Source: Pseudomonas donghuensis
Lineage (GTDB): Bacteria > Pseudomonadota > Gammaproteobacteria > Pseudomonadales > Pseudomonadaceae
Length of the DNA: 40,123 bases
Assembly (NCBI RefSeq): GCF_000259195.1
Contig: NZ_JH650761.1
Coordinates: 1-40,123, forward strand
Reading direction: 5' to 3'
Shown here: piece after piece, positions 8,726-17,251 of the stretch
Numbering within the stretch: the first letter of the stretch is position 1
Layout: every line of letters starts with the position of its first letter
Translations under genes and position numbers: made by a program
Notes under the pieces: model-generated
The model's database searches: none
What the model was told of the DNA's origin: nothing
What the model saw: only the letters and a program-made list of their open reading frames with translations

Positions 8726-9745
8726 ATGCGCAACTCAATCAGCCGCCTGGCGGCCAGTATCGGCCTGGGTGCCAGCCTGTTTGCCGGCAGCCTGGTGGCA
8801 CCGGCCACGGCCCAGGCCGAAGGTGAAATCCGCATTGCCGAACAGTTCGGCATTGTTTACCTGCTGCTCAACGTAGTGCGCGATCAGAACCTGATCGAGA
8901 AGCATGGCAAGGCGCAGGGCATCGACATCAAGGTCGATTGGACGCAGCTGTCTGGTGGCGCCGCGATCAACGACGCCTTGCTCTCCGGTTCGGTGGATAT
9001 CGCCGGCGCCGGCGTCGGCCCGCTGCTGACCATCTGGGACCGCACCCAGGGCCGGCAGAACGTCAAGGCCGTGGCCTCGCTGGGCAACTTTCCCTACTAC
9101 CTGGTCAGCAGCAATCCCAAGGTGAAGACCATCGCCGACTTCAGCGAGAAAGACCGCATCGCCCTGCCGGCGGTGGGCGTCTCGGTGCAGTCGCGGTTCC
9201 TGCAGTACGCCGCTGCCAAGCAGTGGGGCGACAAGGAATACAACCGCCTCGACAAATACACCCTGGCCGTTCCCCATCCTGATGCCACCGCGGCCTTGCT
9301 GGCCGGTGGCACCGAGCTGAACGCGCACTTCTCCAACCCGCCGTTCCAGGATCAGGTACTGGCCAACAAGGACGTGCACGTAGTGCTCAACACCTACGAC
9401 CTGCTCGGCCCGAACTCGCCGACCGTGTTGTTCGCCACCGAGAAATTTCGCAACCACAACCCCAAGACCTACAAAGCCTTCGTCGATGCCCTGGCGCAAG
9501 CCGCCGAGTTCGCCCAGAACGACAAGGCCGCCGCAGCCGACACCTACATCCGCGTGACCAAGGCCAAGATCGACCGCGAGGCACTGCTGAAGATCATCGA
9601 CAACCCGCAGTACGAATTCAGCGTGACGCCGAAGAATACCTATCCGCTGGCTGAATTCCTCTACCGCGTGGGCGCGATCAAGCACAAACCCGAATCCTGG
9701 AAGGACTACTTCTTCCAGGACGAGAAACCGCTGCAAGGGAGCTGA
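8726..9745 (+). CDS. ABC transporter substrate-binding protein, SsuA/TauA-like
   Basis: Periplasmic binding protein of 339 residues. The signal peptide is about 31 residues long (ending VAPATAQA) and the mature part starts EGEIRIAEQFGIVYLL, followed by the NMT1/SsuA-type fold with the LSGGAAINDALLSGSVDIAGAG stretch that lines the ligand pocket in this family. The ATG follows gaggag at 8714-8719. It lies 18 bp after the dioxygenase and 5 bp before the ATPase gene, clearly one operon. The ligand is probably an organosulfur compound, inferred from the neighbour. Confidence 0.88.
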   Translation: MRNSISRLAASIGLGASLFAGSLVAPATAQAEGEIRIAEQFGIVYLLLNVVRDQNLIEKHGKAQGIDIKVDWTQLSGGAAINDALLSGSVDIAGAGVGPLLTIWDRTQGRQNVKAVASLGNFPYYLVSSNPKVKTIADFSEKDRIALPAVGVSVQSRFLQYAAAKQWGDKEYNRLDKYTLAVPHPDATAALLAGGTELNAHFSNPPFQDQVLANKDVHVVLNTYDLLGPNSPTVLFATEKFRNHNPKTYKAFVDALAQAAEFAQNDKAAAADTYIRVTKAKIDREALLKIIDNPQYEFSVTPKNTYPLAEFLYRVGAIKHKPESWKDYFFQDEKPLQGS

Positions 9746-9750
9746 GCCGG

Positions 9751-10614
9751 ATGAACACCCCATTGCCAGGCCACACGGTCAGCAAGCTGAGCAGCGTCGC
9801 AACGCCGCCGCTGCTGCAGGTGGATAACCTAAGCCTGGAGTACCGCACCGCGCAGCGCGTGGTGCGGGCTACCCACCAGGTCAGTTTCGAAGTGGACAAG
9901 GCCGACCGCTTTGTCCTGCTCGGGCCCTCGGGTTGTGGCAAGTCGACCCTGCTCAAGGCGGTGGCCGGCTTCATTGAGCCCCGGGAAGGGCAGATCCGCT
10001 TGCAGGGCCAGGCAGTGCAGGGCCCGGGCCCGGACCGCATCGTGGTGTTCCAGGAGTTCGACCAGCTGCCGCCGTGGAAAACCGTCAAGCAGAACGTGAT
10101 GTTCCCGCTGCTCGCTTCCGGCACGCTCAAACGCAAGGAGGCCGAAGCGCGCGCCTTGCACTACCTGGAGAAAGTCGGCCTGGCCGGCTTTGCCGACGCC
10201 TATCCGCATACCCTGTCGGGCGGCATGAAAGCCCGCGTGGCGATTGCCCGGGCGCTGGCCATGCAACCGAAGATCCTGCTGATGGACGAACCCTTCGCCG
10301 CCCTCGACGCCCTGACCCGGCGCAAGATGCAGGAAGAGTTGCTGCTGCTCTGGGAAGAGGTGCGTTTCACCTTGTTGTTCGTCACCCATTCGATCGAAGA
10401 AGCGCTGGTGGTCGGCAACCGCATCCTCTTGCTGTCGCCGCATCCGGGCCGGGTACGCGCCGAGATCCACAGCCACCAGTACGACCTGCAGAGCCTGGGC
10501 GCCAGCGACTTTCAGGCGTCGGCGCGGCGCGTCCACCGCTTGCTGTTCGACGACGATGCCCAGGTCGAGCACGACCCGGCCTTGGGCTTCGCCGACATTC
10601 GCATTGCCTACTGA
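9751..10614 (+). CDS. ABC transporter ATP-binding protein, SsuB/TauB-like
   Basis: Cytoplasmic ATPase of 287 residues for the importer. Walker A is [12 protein letters not shown] and Walker B is ILLMDEPFAALD. The signature reads LSGGMKAR, with Met in place of the usual Gln as is common in the TauB/SsuB/NrtD group, and the switch His is in VTHS. The N-terminal ~20 residues (NTPLPGHTVSKLSSVAT) precede the usual domain start. It lies between the binding protein and the permease, 5 bp and 14 bp away. Confidence 0.88.
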   Translation: MNTPLPGHTVSKLSSVATPPLLQVDNLSLEYRTAQRVVRATHQVSFEVDKADRFVLLGPSGCGKSTLLKAVAGFIEPREGQIRLQGQAVQGPGPDRIVVFQEFDQLPPWKTVKQNVMFPLLASGTLKRKEAEARALHYLEKVGLAGFADAYPHTLSGGMKARVAIARALAMQPKILLMDEPFAALDALTRRKMQEELLLLWEEVRFTLLFVTHSIEEALVVGNRILLLSPHPGRVRAEIHSHQYDLQSLGASDFQASARRVHRLLFDDDAQVEHDPALGFADIRIAY

Positions 10615-10628
10615 CCGGGAGTCTCACC

Positions 10629-11495
10629 ATGACCACAACTGTTACGCCGCGTCAGGAATACGAAGTTGTCCTCGAACCGCTACTGAGTGTCCCCGTAGAG
10701 CGCGAACTGCCGCTGGGTCAGCGCCTCTGGCAACAGGGCTGGCTGCGCAAGGGCCTAATCCTGATCCTCCTGGCCCTGGCCTGGGAAGCCATCGCCCGCT
10801 ACCAGGGCAACGACCTGCTGCTACCGAGCTTCCTGCAGACTGCGGCAGCCCTGTATGACGGCCTGCTCAGCGGCGAGCTGCCGGCCAAGGTCGGCGTGTC
10901 GCTGGTGGTGCTGCTCAAGGGCTATCTGCTGGGGATCGTCCTGGCTTTCGGCCTGACCAGCCTGGCGGTGTCGACCCAGTTCGGCCGCGACCTGCTCAGC
11001 ACCCTGACCTCGATGTTCAACCCGCTGCCGGCAATTGCCTTGCTGCCATTGGCGCTGCTGTGGTTCGGCCTGGGCGACAACAGCCTGATCTTCGTGTTGG
11101 TGCATTCGGTGCTCTGGGCCCTGGCGCTCAATACCTACGCGGGCTTTCTCGGGGTGTCGGAGACCTTGCGCATGGCCGGTCGCAACTATGGCCTGCGTGG
11201 CTTGCGGCTGGTGGTGCAGATCCTGATTCCGGCGGCGCTGCCGTCGATCCTCTCGGGCCTGAAGATCGGCTGGGCCTTTGCCTGGCGCACACTGATCGCC
11301 GCCGAACTGGTGTTTGGCGCCACCAGCGGCAAGGGCGGGCTGGGCTGGTACATCTTCCAGAACCGCAACGAGCTGTACACCGACAAGGTGTTCGCCGGGC
11401 TTGCGGTGGTGATCCTGATCGGCCTGCTGGTCGAAAGCCTGGTGTTCAACACTCTGGAGCGTATTACCGTGCGCCGCTGGGGCATGCAGCGCTGA
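10629..11495 (+). CDS. ABC transporter permease, SsuC/TauC-like
   Basis: Inner-membrane permease of 288 residues with about six transmembrane segments and a BPD-type EAA loop (ETLRMAGRNYGLRGLRLVVQ) followed by ILIPAALPSILSGLKIGWAFAW. The start ATG at 10629 was chosen because gggag precedes it and it fits the family length; the open frame continues upstream inside the ATPase gene. Last gene of the organosulfur operon, ending 5 bp before the convergent regulator gene with no terminator between them. Confidence 0.87.
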   Translation: MTTTVTPRQEYEVVLEPLLSVPVERELPLGQRLWQQGWLRKGLILILLALAWEAIARYQGNDLLLPSFLQTAAALYDGLLSGELPAKVGVSLVVLLKGYLLGIVLAFGLTSLAVSTQFGRDLLSTLTSMFNPLPAIALLPLALLWFGLGDNSLIFVLVHSVLWALALNTYAGFLGVSETLRMAGRNYGLRGLRLVVQILIPAALPSILSGLKIGWAFAWRTLIAAELVFGATSGKGGLGWYIFQNRNELYTDKVFAGLAVVILIGLLVESLVFNTLERITVRRWGMQR

Positions 11496-11500
11496 CAGGC

Positions 11501-12580
11501 TCAGGCCGATCGATACTGCGCGGCGGCATTGTGGAGGGTTTCGGCAATCTGCTGGCGCAGGCTCAGGGGCTGCTCGACGATCAGCCCGTCGCCCTGGCTC
11601 AGTAGCCACCAGCGCAGCTGCCAGCTGTTGCTGACGGTGGCCCGCAGGCGGTGGCCATTCTCCAGCGGGGTCAGGTGCATGTCCGCCGACAGCGGCGTTT
11701 CGCGCACCAGGCGGGCGAGGTTGTCGCTGATCCAGGCCTGCAGCTCGATCTTGTCGCTATCGCCGAACTGCAGGGCATCGCTGCGCAGGTAGGCCTGCAG
11801 ATCGAAGGCATGCAGGCCTTCGGTCGGGCTGTCGAGAATGTGCAGCTTGCGAAAGCGATGCACGGCGAACTGGCGAATGTCGGTACAGGACGCGGCGCTG
11901 GCAATCAGGTAACTGACCTGGCCGCGCTGGATCAGCGCTAGCGGGTTGAGGGTCAGTTCGCTGAGCGTGTCGTTGTGAGCCGAGTAGTACTGGCAGTGCA
12001 ACTGGTATTCCTCAAGCAGCGCGTGTTGCACGGTCTCGAGGATGCTGTCGGGCACTTCCGGTGCCTGCATGTTCATGTCCGGGCGCACGCTGGCGACCTT
12101 GTCCAGCCAGCGCGCCACCTTGTTCGCCCCCGACAGGTGTTCGAGCTTTTGCCGGGCATGGCTGAAGCGCGGGTCCAGCACTTTCAGCATGCTCCCCGGC
12201 AACAGCGGGCGCACGGCCTCTTCCACCAGCGCCAGGCTCAGCGCCTCGCTGACACTGATACCGCGTAGCTCGATGCAGGCGTTGGCCGCCCAGTGCCAGC
12301 CATAAGGGATGCTCTTGTCGTTGCGTTCCAGCGGGAAGATCAGCGACAGCTCATTGAGGTCGCGCTCGATGCTGCGCTTGCTGATGGAAAAACCTGCGTC
12401 CTGCAGGCGGCCTACCAACTCGGCACTGGTAATCCCCGGCGAGCGGCTGGGCAACTGGCGCAGCAACTCCCATTGGCGGCTGAGGGTGGCACGTGTCGTG
12501 GCAGAGGGCAAAAGGCGGCGTCCTTGTCTAGGCTTGCGGTTGTAGCATGGCGCCAGCGCGGTGATATGGCAATTAGCCAT
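11501..12580 (-). CDS. WYL-domain transcriptional regulator (YafY/DeoR-like)
   Basis: DNA-binding regulator of up to 359 residues. An N-terminal helix-turn-helix region (LSRQWELLRQLPSRSPGITS ... SKRSIERDLNEL) is followed by a WYL domain (NPLALIQRGQVSYLIASA) and a C-terminal WCX-like extension. Such proteins sense small ligands or nucleic acids through the WYL fold. The ATG at 12580 has ggat about 8 nt upstream; a TTG at 12511 preceded by aagga is an attractive alternative that removes a 23-residue tail that looks unlike the family. It is tail-to-tail with the organosulfur operon; whether it regulates that operon is unknown. Confidence 0.85.
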   Translation of the reverse strand: MANCHITALAPCYNRKPRQGRRLLPSATTRATLSRQWELLRQLPSRSPGITSAELVGRLQDAGFSISKRSIERDLNELSLIFPLERNDKSIPYGWHWAANACIELRGISVSEALSLALVEEAVRPLLPGSMLKVLDPRFSHARQKLEHLSGANKVARWLDKVASVRPDMNMQAPEVPDSILETVQHALLEEYQLHCQYYSAHNDTLSELTLNPLALIQRGQVSYLIASAASCTDIRQFAVHRFRKLHILDSPTEGLHAFDLQAYLRSDALQFGDSDKIELQAWISDNLARLVRETPLSADMHLTPLENGHRLRATVSNSWQLRWWLLSQGDGLIVEQPLSLRQQIAETLHNAAAQYRSA

Positions 12581-12717
12581 TTATGTATCCAGATCAAGGA
12601 TGAAGCAGTTGAGTGCCCTAACTGAATTGTTCGCGACAGGTTTTGTCGTGACCGTGCGCAGAATCACGCCTCATCACTCCCGCTGTTGGATCTGTGGGTA
12701 GTTCAATGAGGACGAAC

Positions 12718-13536
12718 ATGTCAGCTGCCAGCAACATTTACCCACTGCTTGAGCGCCTGTTGCCCGAGCGGATCATCCCTGCGCCTGGTCGGCCCGGCCG
12801 CCTGCAGCGGTTGTACGCCGGGGTCGGCATGCCCAGCCAGCGGGCAGCGCTGGGCGAGAGTTTCAGCCTGATCAGCCGCCTGGATGAAGCCGCTGACCTG
12901 CAGGCGGTGTACGACGACCTGCGTGCCCAGGCCCTGGAGGGCAACGTCGGTGCGCTCAATGACCTGGGCTGGATCTGGCTCAACGGCAAGTACTGGCGCG
13001 CCGACCCGACCTTGGCCGGGCATCTGTTGCGCATGGCGGCCCTGCAGGGCAGCGCTGCTGCCTGGTTCAATCTTGGCCAGCAGCATTACTTCGGCAAAGG
13101 CGTCGAGGTGGCCTACGCCAGCGCGGCGGAGTATTACCAGCAGGCTTTCGAGCGTGGCTTGGAGCATGCCGCCGCCGCCCTTGGCGACCTCTACGAGGAA
13201 GAAATCTGTGACAGCGACAGCCAGGAATGGCAGGTCGACCTGCAGCAGGCCTATCGCTGGTTTCTACGTGGCGCCCAGCGCGGTGACGCCCGTTGCCGCT
13301 TCGAGGTTGGCTACCGGCTGCTGCATGGGCTGACGGTCAACGTCGACACCAAAGCCGCGGTGTACTGGCTGGAACTGGCCGCTGTGGCCGGGGTGATGCA
13401 GGCTGCCGAAGCGTTGGCGCTGCACTTCAGCGAGGTCAACAACGCCCTGCGTTATCTGTTCTGGCGCGAGCAGGCGATCAGCCTGGGCAGCAAGCTGGCG
13501 CTGAACATGAAGCTGGACGATCAGCTGCAACCTTGA
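12718..13536 (+). CDS. Sel1-repeat (TPR-like) protein
   Basis: Protein of 272 residues with Sel1-like helical repeats, for example LNDLGWIWLNG...LAGHLLRMAALQGSAAAWFNLG and AVYWLELAAVAGVMQAAEAL. There is no signal peptide or membrane segment, so it is probably cytoplasmic. Sel1 proteins are protein-protein adaptors; no partner can be named. The ATG at 12718 was preferred over GTG 12694 and ATG 12706 because AGGA lies 5 nt upstream of it. Divergent from the WYL regulator with ~137 bp between. Confidence 0.8.
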   Translation: MSAASNIYPLLERLLPERIIPAPGRPGRLQRLYAGVGMPSQRAALGESFSLISRLDEAADLQAVYDDLRAQALEGNVGALNDLGWIWLNGKYWRADPTLAGHLLRMAALQGSAAAWFNLGQQHYFGKGVEVAYASAAEYYQQAFERGLEHAAAALGDLYEEEICDSDSQEWQVDLQQAYRWFLRGAQRGDARCRFEVGYRLLHGLTVNVDTKAAVYWLELAAVAGVMQAAEALALHFSEVNNALRYLFWREQAISLGSKLALNMKLDDQLQP

Positions 13537-13590
13537 ACATGACGTCTGTCAGCCACTATTGACGGCAGGGGCGGTGATCGAAGAATATTG

Positions 13591-13606
13591 ATAGTTAGCA
13601 AACTAT
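13591..13606. promoter_or_regulatory. Palindromic candidate operator for the MarR-efflux operon
   Basis: ATAGTT-AGCA-AACTAT, 6-bp perfect arms with a 4-nt spacer, 24 bp before the marR start. Size, symmetry and AT content fit a MarR-family operator, which would mean autoregulation of the operon. Seen directly; function inferred. Confidence 0.55.
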
Positions 13607-13630
13607 GAATATAGCCACGAACCTCCCTTC

Positions 13631-14083
13631 ATGACCCTCGACGCACTGCAACTCAACATCAGCAGCGGTATGGTGGTGGCCGGCCGGCACTGGCGGCGCA
13701 TCTGCCAGGCGACTCTGGCCGGCTACGGCATTTCCGAAGCCTGTGCGATGCCACTGCTGATGATCGTGCGCCTGGGCGATGGCGTGCACCAGGTCGCCGT
13801 AGCGCAAGCGGCAGGGCTTGAAAGCCCGTCGCTGGTACGCCTGCTCGACCAGCTGTGCACGGCCGGCTTCGTCTGCCGCACGGAAGATCCGCTCGACCGC
13901 CGGGCCAAGGCACTGAGCCTGACCGCCAGCGGCCGGGTGCTCGCCGAAGCCATCGAAGGCGAACTGGTGCGCCTGCGCCGTGAAGTGCTGCAGGGCATCG
14001 ACGAAGCCGACCTGCTGGCCACCCTGCGCGTGCTGCGCGCCTTCGAAGAGGCTGCCCAGCGCACCCCGGGCGTGCCGACGTGA
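13631..14083 (+). CDS. MarR-family transcriptional regulator
   Basis: Winged-helix regulator of 150 residues: recognition region AVAQAAGLESPSLVRLLDQL, then the wing with the DRRAKALSLTASGR motif that marks the family. Such regulators typically repress an adjacent efflux operon until a phenolic or aromatic ligand binds. The stop overlaps the start of the FUSC gene (GTGA), so it is the first gene of the operon and probably its own repressor. The ATG has only a weak ribosome-binding site. Confidence 0.9.
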   Translation: MTLDALQLNISSGMVVAGRHWRRICQATLAGYGISEACAMPLLMIVRLGDGVHQVAVAQAAGLESPSLVRLLDQLCTAGFVCRTEDPLDRRAKALSLTASGRVLAEAIEGELVRLRREVLQGIDEADLLATLRVLRAFEEAAQRTPGVPT

Positions 14084-16170
14084 ACGGTTTTTTCAGCTCG
14101 ATGCCGCCTGCGCGCGACTGGTTCTACGGCGTGCGCACCTTTGCCGCTTCGATGATCGCCCTGTACATCGCCCTGCTCATGCAGCTGCCGCGGCCTTACT
14201 GGGCCATGGCCACGGTGTACATCGTCTCCAGCCCATTCGTCGGGCCCACCAGTTCCAAGGCCCTGTACCGGGCCATGGGCACCCTGCTCGGCGCCGCCGG
14301 GGCGGTGTTCCTGGTGCCGCTGCTGGTGCAGACACCGGTACTGCTGACGGTCGCCGTGGCCTTGTGGACCGGCACCTTGCTGTTCCTCTCGCTGCACCTG
14401 CGCACCGCCAATAGCTATGCGCTGATGCTTGCCGGCTACACCTTGCCGATGATTGCCCTGCCGGTGGTCGATGAGCCGCTGGCCGTATTCGACATTGCCT
14501 CGTCACGGGCCCAGGAAATCTGCCTGGGCATTGTCTGTGCGGCGGTGGTCGGGGCGATCTTCTGGCCGCGGCGCCTGACCCCGGTGCTGGTCGGCGCCAC
14601 CGGCAACTGGTTCAACGAGGCGATTCGCTATAGCGACACCTTTCTGGCCCGCGAAGCCAGCGCCGAGAAAGTCGGCGGTCTGCGTGCCTCGATGGTCACC
14701 ACCTTCAACTCGCTGGAGCTGATGATCGGCCAGCTGTCCCATGAAGGCGCCCGCCCGCAAACGGTAAAGAACGCCCGCGAGCTGCGCGGGCGGATGATCC
14801 ACCTGCTGCCGGTGATCGATGCCCTCGACGACGCCTTGCTTGCCCTCGAAGGCCGCGCCCCGGCCCAGACCGAGCAATTGCAGCCGTTGCTGGGCGAGGC
14901 CCGTGCCTGGCTGCAAGGCACCGCACAGGATGCATCGCCGGCGCGCTGGTCTGCTCTGCGTGGGCAAATCGAACACCTGCAACCGAGCGCTGTGTCCCTT
15001 GACCAACGCGCCTCGCTGCTGCTGTCCAACGCGCTTTATCGGCTGGCCGAGTGGGTCGATCTGTGGCAGGACTGCTGCAGCCTGCAGCACGCTATCCGCA
15101 ATGAAGACCTGTCGCCGTGGCGCGCGGTCTATCGGCACTGGCGCCTGGGCCGGCTGACGCCATTCTTCGACCGTGGCTTGATGCTCTATTCGGTGTTCTC
15201 CACCGTCACCGCGATCATTGCCGCCACCACGCTGTGGATCCTGCTTGGCTGGAGCGACGGTGGCAGCGCGGTGATTCTCGCTGCCGTGGCCTGTAGCTTC
15301 TTTGCCGCCATGGACGATCCGGCGCCGCAGATCTACCGCTTTTTCTTCTGGACCTCGTTGTCGGTGCTGTTCGCCAGCCTTTACCTGTTCCTGGTGCTGC
15401 CCAACCTGCATGACTTCCCGATGCTGGTACTGGCCTTCGCCGTGCCGTGCATCTGCGTCGGCACCTTGACCGTGCAGCCGCGCTTCTACTTGGGCACCTT
15501 GCTGACCATCGTCAACACCGCCTCGTTCATCAGCATTCAGGGTGCCTACGACGCCAACTTCCTGACCTTTATCAACGCCAACCTGGCCGGGCCGGTGGGC
15601 TTGCTGTTCGCCTTTATCTGGACCCTGGTGGTGCGCCCGTTCGGCGTCGAGCTTGCGGCCAAGCGCCTGACCCGTTTCAGTTGGCACGACATCGTCGGCA
15701 TGACCCAGCCGGCGACCCTGGCCGAGCATCGGCGCCTGGGTGTGCAGATGCTCGATCGGCTGATGCAGCAACTGCCGCGCCTGACCCAGACCGGCCAGGA
15801 CACCGGCACCGCGCTGCGTGACCTGCGCGTGGGCCTGAACCTGCTCGACCTGCTGGCCTACATGCCTCGGGTCGGCGCACACCCGCGCCAATTGCTGGGG
15901 CGGGTGGTGGAGGAGGTGGGTGAACACTTTCAGGCCTGCCTGGATGCCCGTCGTCGCCTGCACGCTCCCGAGGTGTTGCTGCAGAGCATGGAGCGCGCCC
16001 GCCGCGCCCTGAACCTTAATGACCTGGCCGATAGCGCCGAAGCCCGCGTGCACCTGCTGCATGCCCTGAGTGGTTTGCGCCTGGCGCTGTTGCCAGGTGT
16101 CGAGGTGGTGCTGGAACCATCCGACGATCAGCCACAACTGCCCTACGGCATCGATGGAGCACCGCTGTGA
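14080..16170 (+). CDS. FUSC-family efflux pump inner-membrane protein (AaeB/FusC-like)
   Basis: Inner-membrane protein of 696 residues with two blocks of about five to six transmembrane helices (about 20-160 and 365-520), each followed by a cytoplasmic domain, the layout of aromatic-acid and fusaric-acid exporters. The first block opens DWFYGVRTFAASMIALYIAL and contains PYWAMATVYIV, a family hallmark. GTG start at 14080 overlapping the marR stop by 4 bp; its own end overlaps the DUF1656 gene by 4 bp. With the HlyD and NodT genes it would form a tripartite pump; the substrate is unknown, probably a small aromatic acid or similar toxin. Confidence 0.9.
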   Translation: MNGFFSSMPPARDWFYGVRTFAASMIALYIALLMQLPRPYWAMATVYIVSSPFVGPTSSKALYRAMGTLLGAAGAVFLVPLLVQTPVLLTVAVALWTGTLLFLSLHLRTANSYALMLAGYTLPMIALPVVDEPLAVFDIASSRAQEICLGIVCAAVVGAIFWPRRLTPVLVGATGNWFNEAIRYSDTFLAREASAEKVGGLRASMVTTFNSLELMIGQLSHEGARPQTVKNARELRGRMIHLLPVIDALDDALLALEGRAPAQTEQLQPLLGEARAWLQGTAQDASPARWSALRGQIEHLQPSAVSLDQRASLLLSNALYRLAEWVDLWQDCCSLQHAIRNEDLSPWRAVYRHWRLGRLTPFFDRGLMLYSVFSTVTAIIAATTLWILLGWSDGGSAVILAAVACSFFAAMDDPAPQIYRFFFWTSLSVLFASLYLFLVLPNLHDFPMLVLAFAVPCICVGTLTVQPRFYLGTLLTIVNTASFISIQGAYDANFLTFINANLAGPVGLLFAFIWTLVVRPFGVELAAKRLTRFSWHDIVGMTQPATLAEHRRLGVQMLDRLMQQLPRLTQTGQDTGTALRDLRVGLNLLDLLAYMPRVGAHPRQLLGRVVEEVGEHFQACLDARRRLHAPEVLLQSMERARRALNLNDLADSAEARVHLLHALSGLRLALLPGVEVVLEPSDDQPQLPYGIDGAPL

Positions 16171-16379
16171 TCGGAGATCTGGATATCAGCGGGGTGTTCC
16201 TGCCCACGCTGCTGGTGATGATGGTGCTCACCTACCTGGTGTTCCTCGCTGTGCACGCGCTGCTCAACCGGGTGCACTTCTATCGCCTGGTCTGGCACCG
16301 GGCGCTGTTCAACGTTGCGCTTTACGCCGTGCTGCTCGGCACGGTCGACCACTTTTGCCGAAACCTGATGCTGCCATGA
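16167..16379 (+). CDS. DUF1656 small membrane protein (AaeX-like)
   Basis: Protein of 70 residues with two hydrophobic segments (about 10-32 and 46-65), starting MIGDLDISGVFLPTLLVMMV, typical of the DUF1656/AaeX partner found between FUSC and HlyD genes in aromatic-acid efflux operons. Its role is not established. Start and stop each overlap the neighbours by 4 bp (GTGA at 16167, ATGA at 16376). Confidence 0.88.
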   Translation: MIGDLDISGVFLPTLLVMMVLTYLVFLAVHALLNRVHFYRLVWHRALFNVALYAVLLGTVDHFCRNLMLP

Positions 16380-17251
16380 AAAAACCCTTGTTGACCCTGG
16401 GCCGCGTGGTCCTGACCCTGCTGGTAGTGACGCTGGCGACCGTACTGGTCTGGCAGATGGTCATGTACTACATGTTCGCGCCCTGGACCCGTGACGGTCA
16501 CATCCGTGCTGATGTGATCCAGATTGCCCCGGATGTTTCCGGCTTGATCCAGCAGGTCGAAGTGCGCGACAACCAGGTGGTCAAGCGCGGTGACGTGCTG
16601 TTTACCATCGACCAGGACCGCTTCCACCTGGCCTTGCGCCAGGCCCAGGCGACCCTGGCCGAGCGCAAGGAAACCCTGGCCCAGGCCCAGCGTGAAGCCC
16701 GGCGTAACCGTGGCCTGGGCAACCTGGTGGCGCAGGAGCAACTGGAAGAGAGCCAGTCGCGCCAGGCCCGCGCCGAATCGGCCCTGGCCGAAGCCCAGGT
16801 GGCGGTGGATGCCGCGCAACTGAACCTCGACCGCTCGGTGGTACGCAGCCCGGTCGATGGCTACCTCAACGACCGCGCGCCACGTGCCCACGAATTTGTC
16901 AGCGCCGGTCGGCCAGTGCTGTCGGTGGTCGACAGCGACTCCTACCACGTCGATGGCTACTTCGAGGAAACCAAGCTGGCCGGCATTCACATCGGCCAGG
17001 CTGTGGATATCCGCGTGCTCGGCGACAATACCCGCCTGAGCGGGCGGGTGCAGAGCATCGCCGCCGGTATCGAGGACCGCGACCGCAGCAGCGGCGCCAA
17101 CCTGCTGCCCAACGTCAACCCGGCGTTCAGCTGGGTGCGGCTGGCCCAGCGGATCCCGGTGCGCATTGCTTTCGATGAAGTGCCGGCGGACTTTCGCATG
17201 ATCGCCGGGCGTACCGCGACGGTGTCGATCCTTGAGGGCCGCGGGCAATGA
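16376..17251 (+). CDS. HlyD/AaeA-like periplasmic adaptor of the efflux pump
   Basis: Membrane-fusion protein of 291 residues: one N-terminal membrane anchor (about 8-28), then the family hallmark PWTRDGHIRADVIQIAPDVS. A lipoyl half (QVEVRDNQVVKRGDVLF), an alpha hairpin (about 85-140), the second half (DRSVVRSPVDGYLNDR) and a beta-barrel follow. The start ATG at 16376 overlaps the DUF1656 stop in ATGA; the open frame runs further upstream but only inside the neighbouring genes. It connects the FUSC pump to the NodT channel. Confidence 0.9.
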   Translation: MKKPLLTLGRVVLTLLVVTLATVLVWQMVMYYMFAPWTRDGHIRADVIQIAPDVSGLIQQVEVRDNQVVKRGDVLFTIDQDRFHLALRQAQATLAERKETLAQAQREARRNRGLGNLVAQEQLEESQSRQARAESALAEAQVAVDAAQLNLDRSVVRSPVDGYLNDRAPRAHEFVSAGRPVLSVVDSDSYHVDGYFEETKLAGIHIGQAVDIRVLGDNTRLSGRVQSIAAGIEDRDRSSGANLLPNVNPAFSWVRLAQRIPVRIAFDEVPADFRMIAGRTATVSILEGRGQ

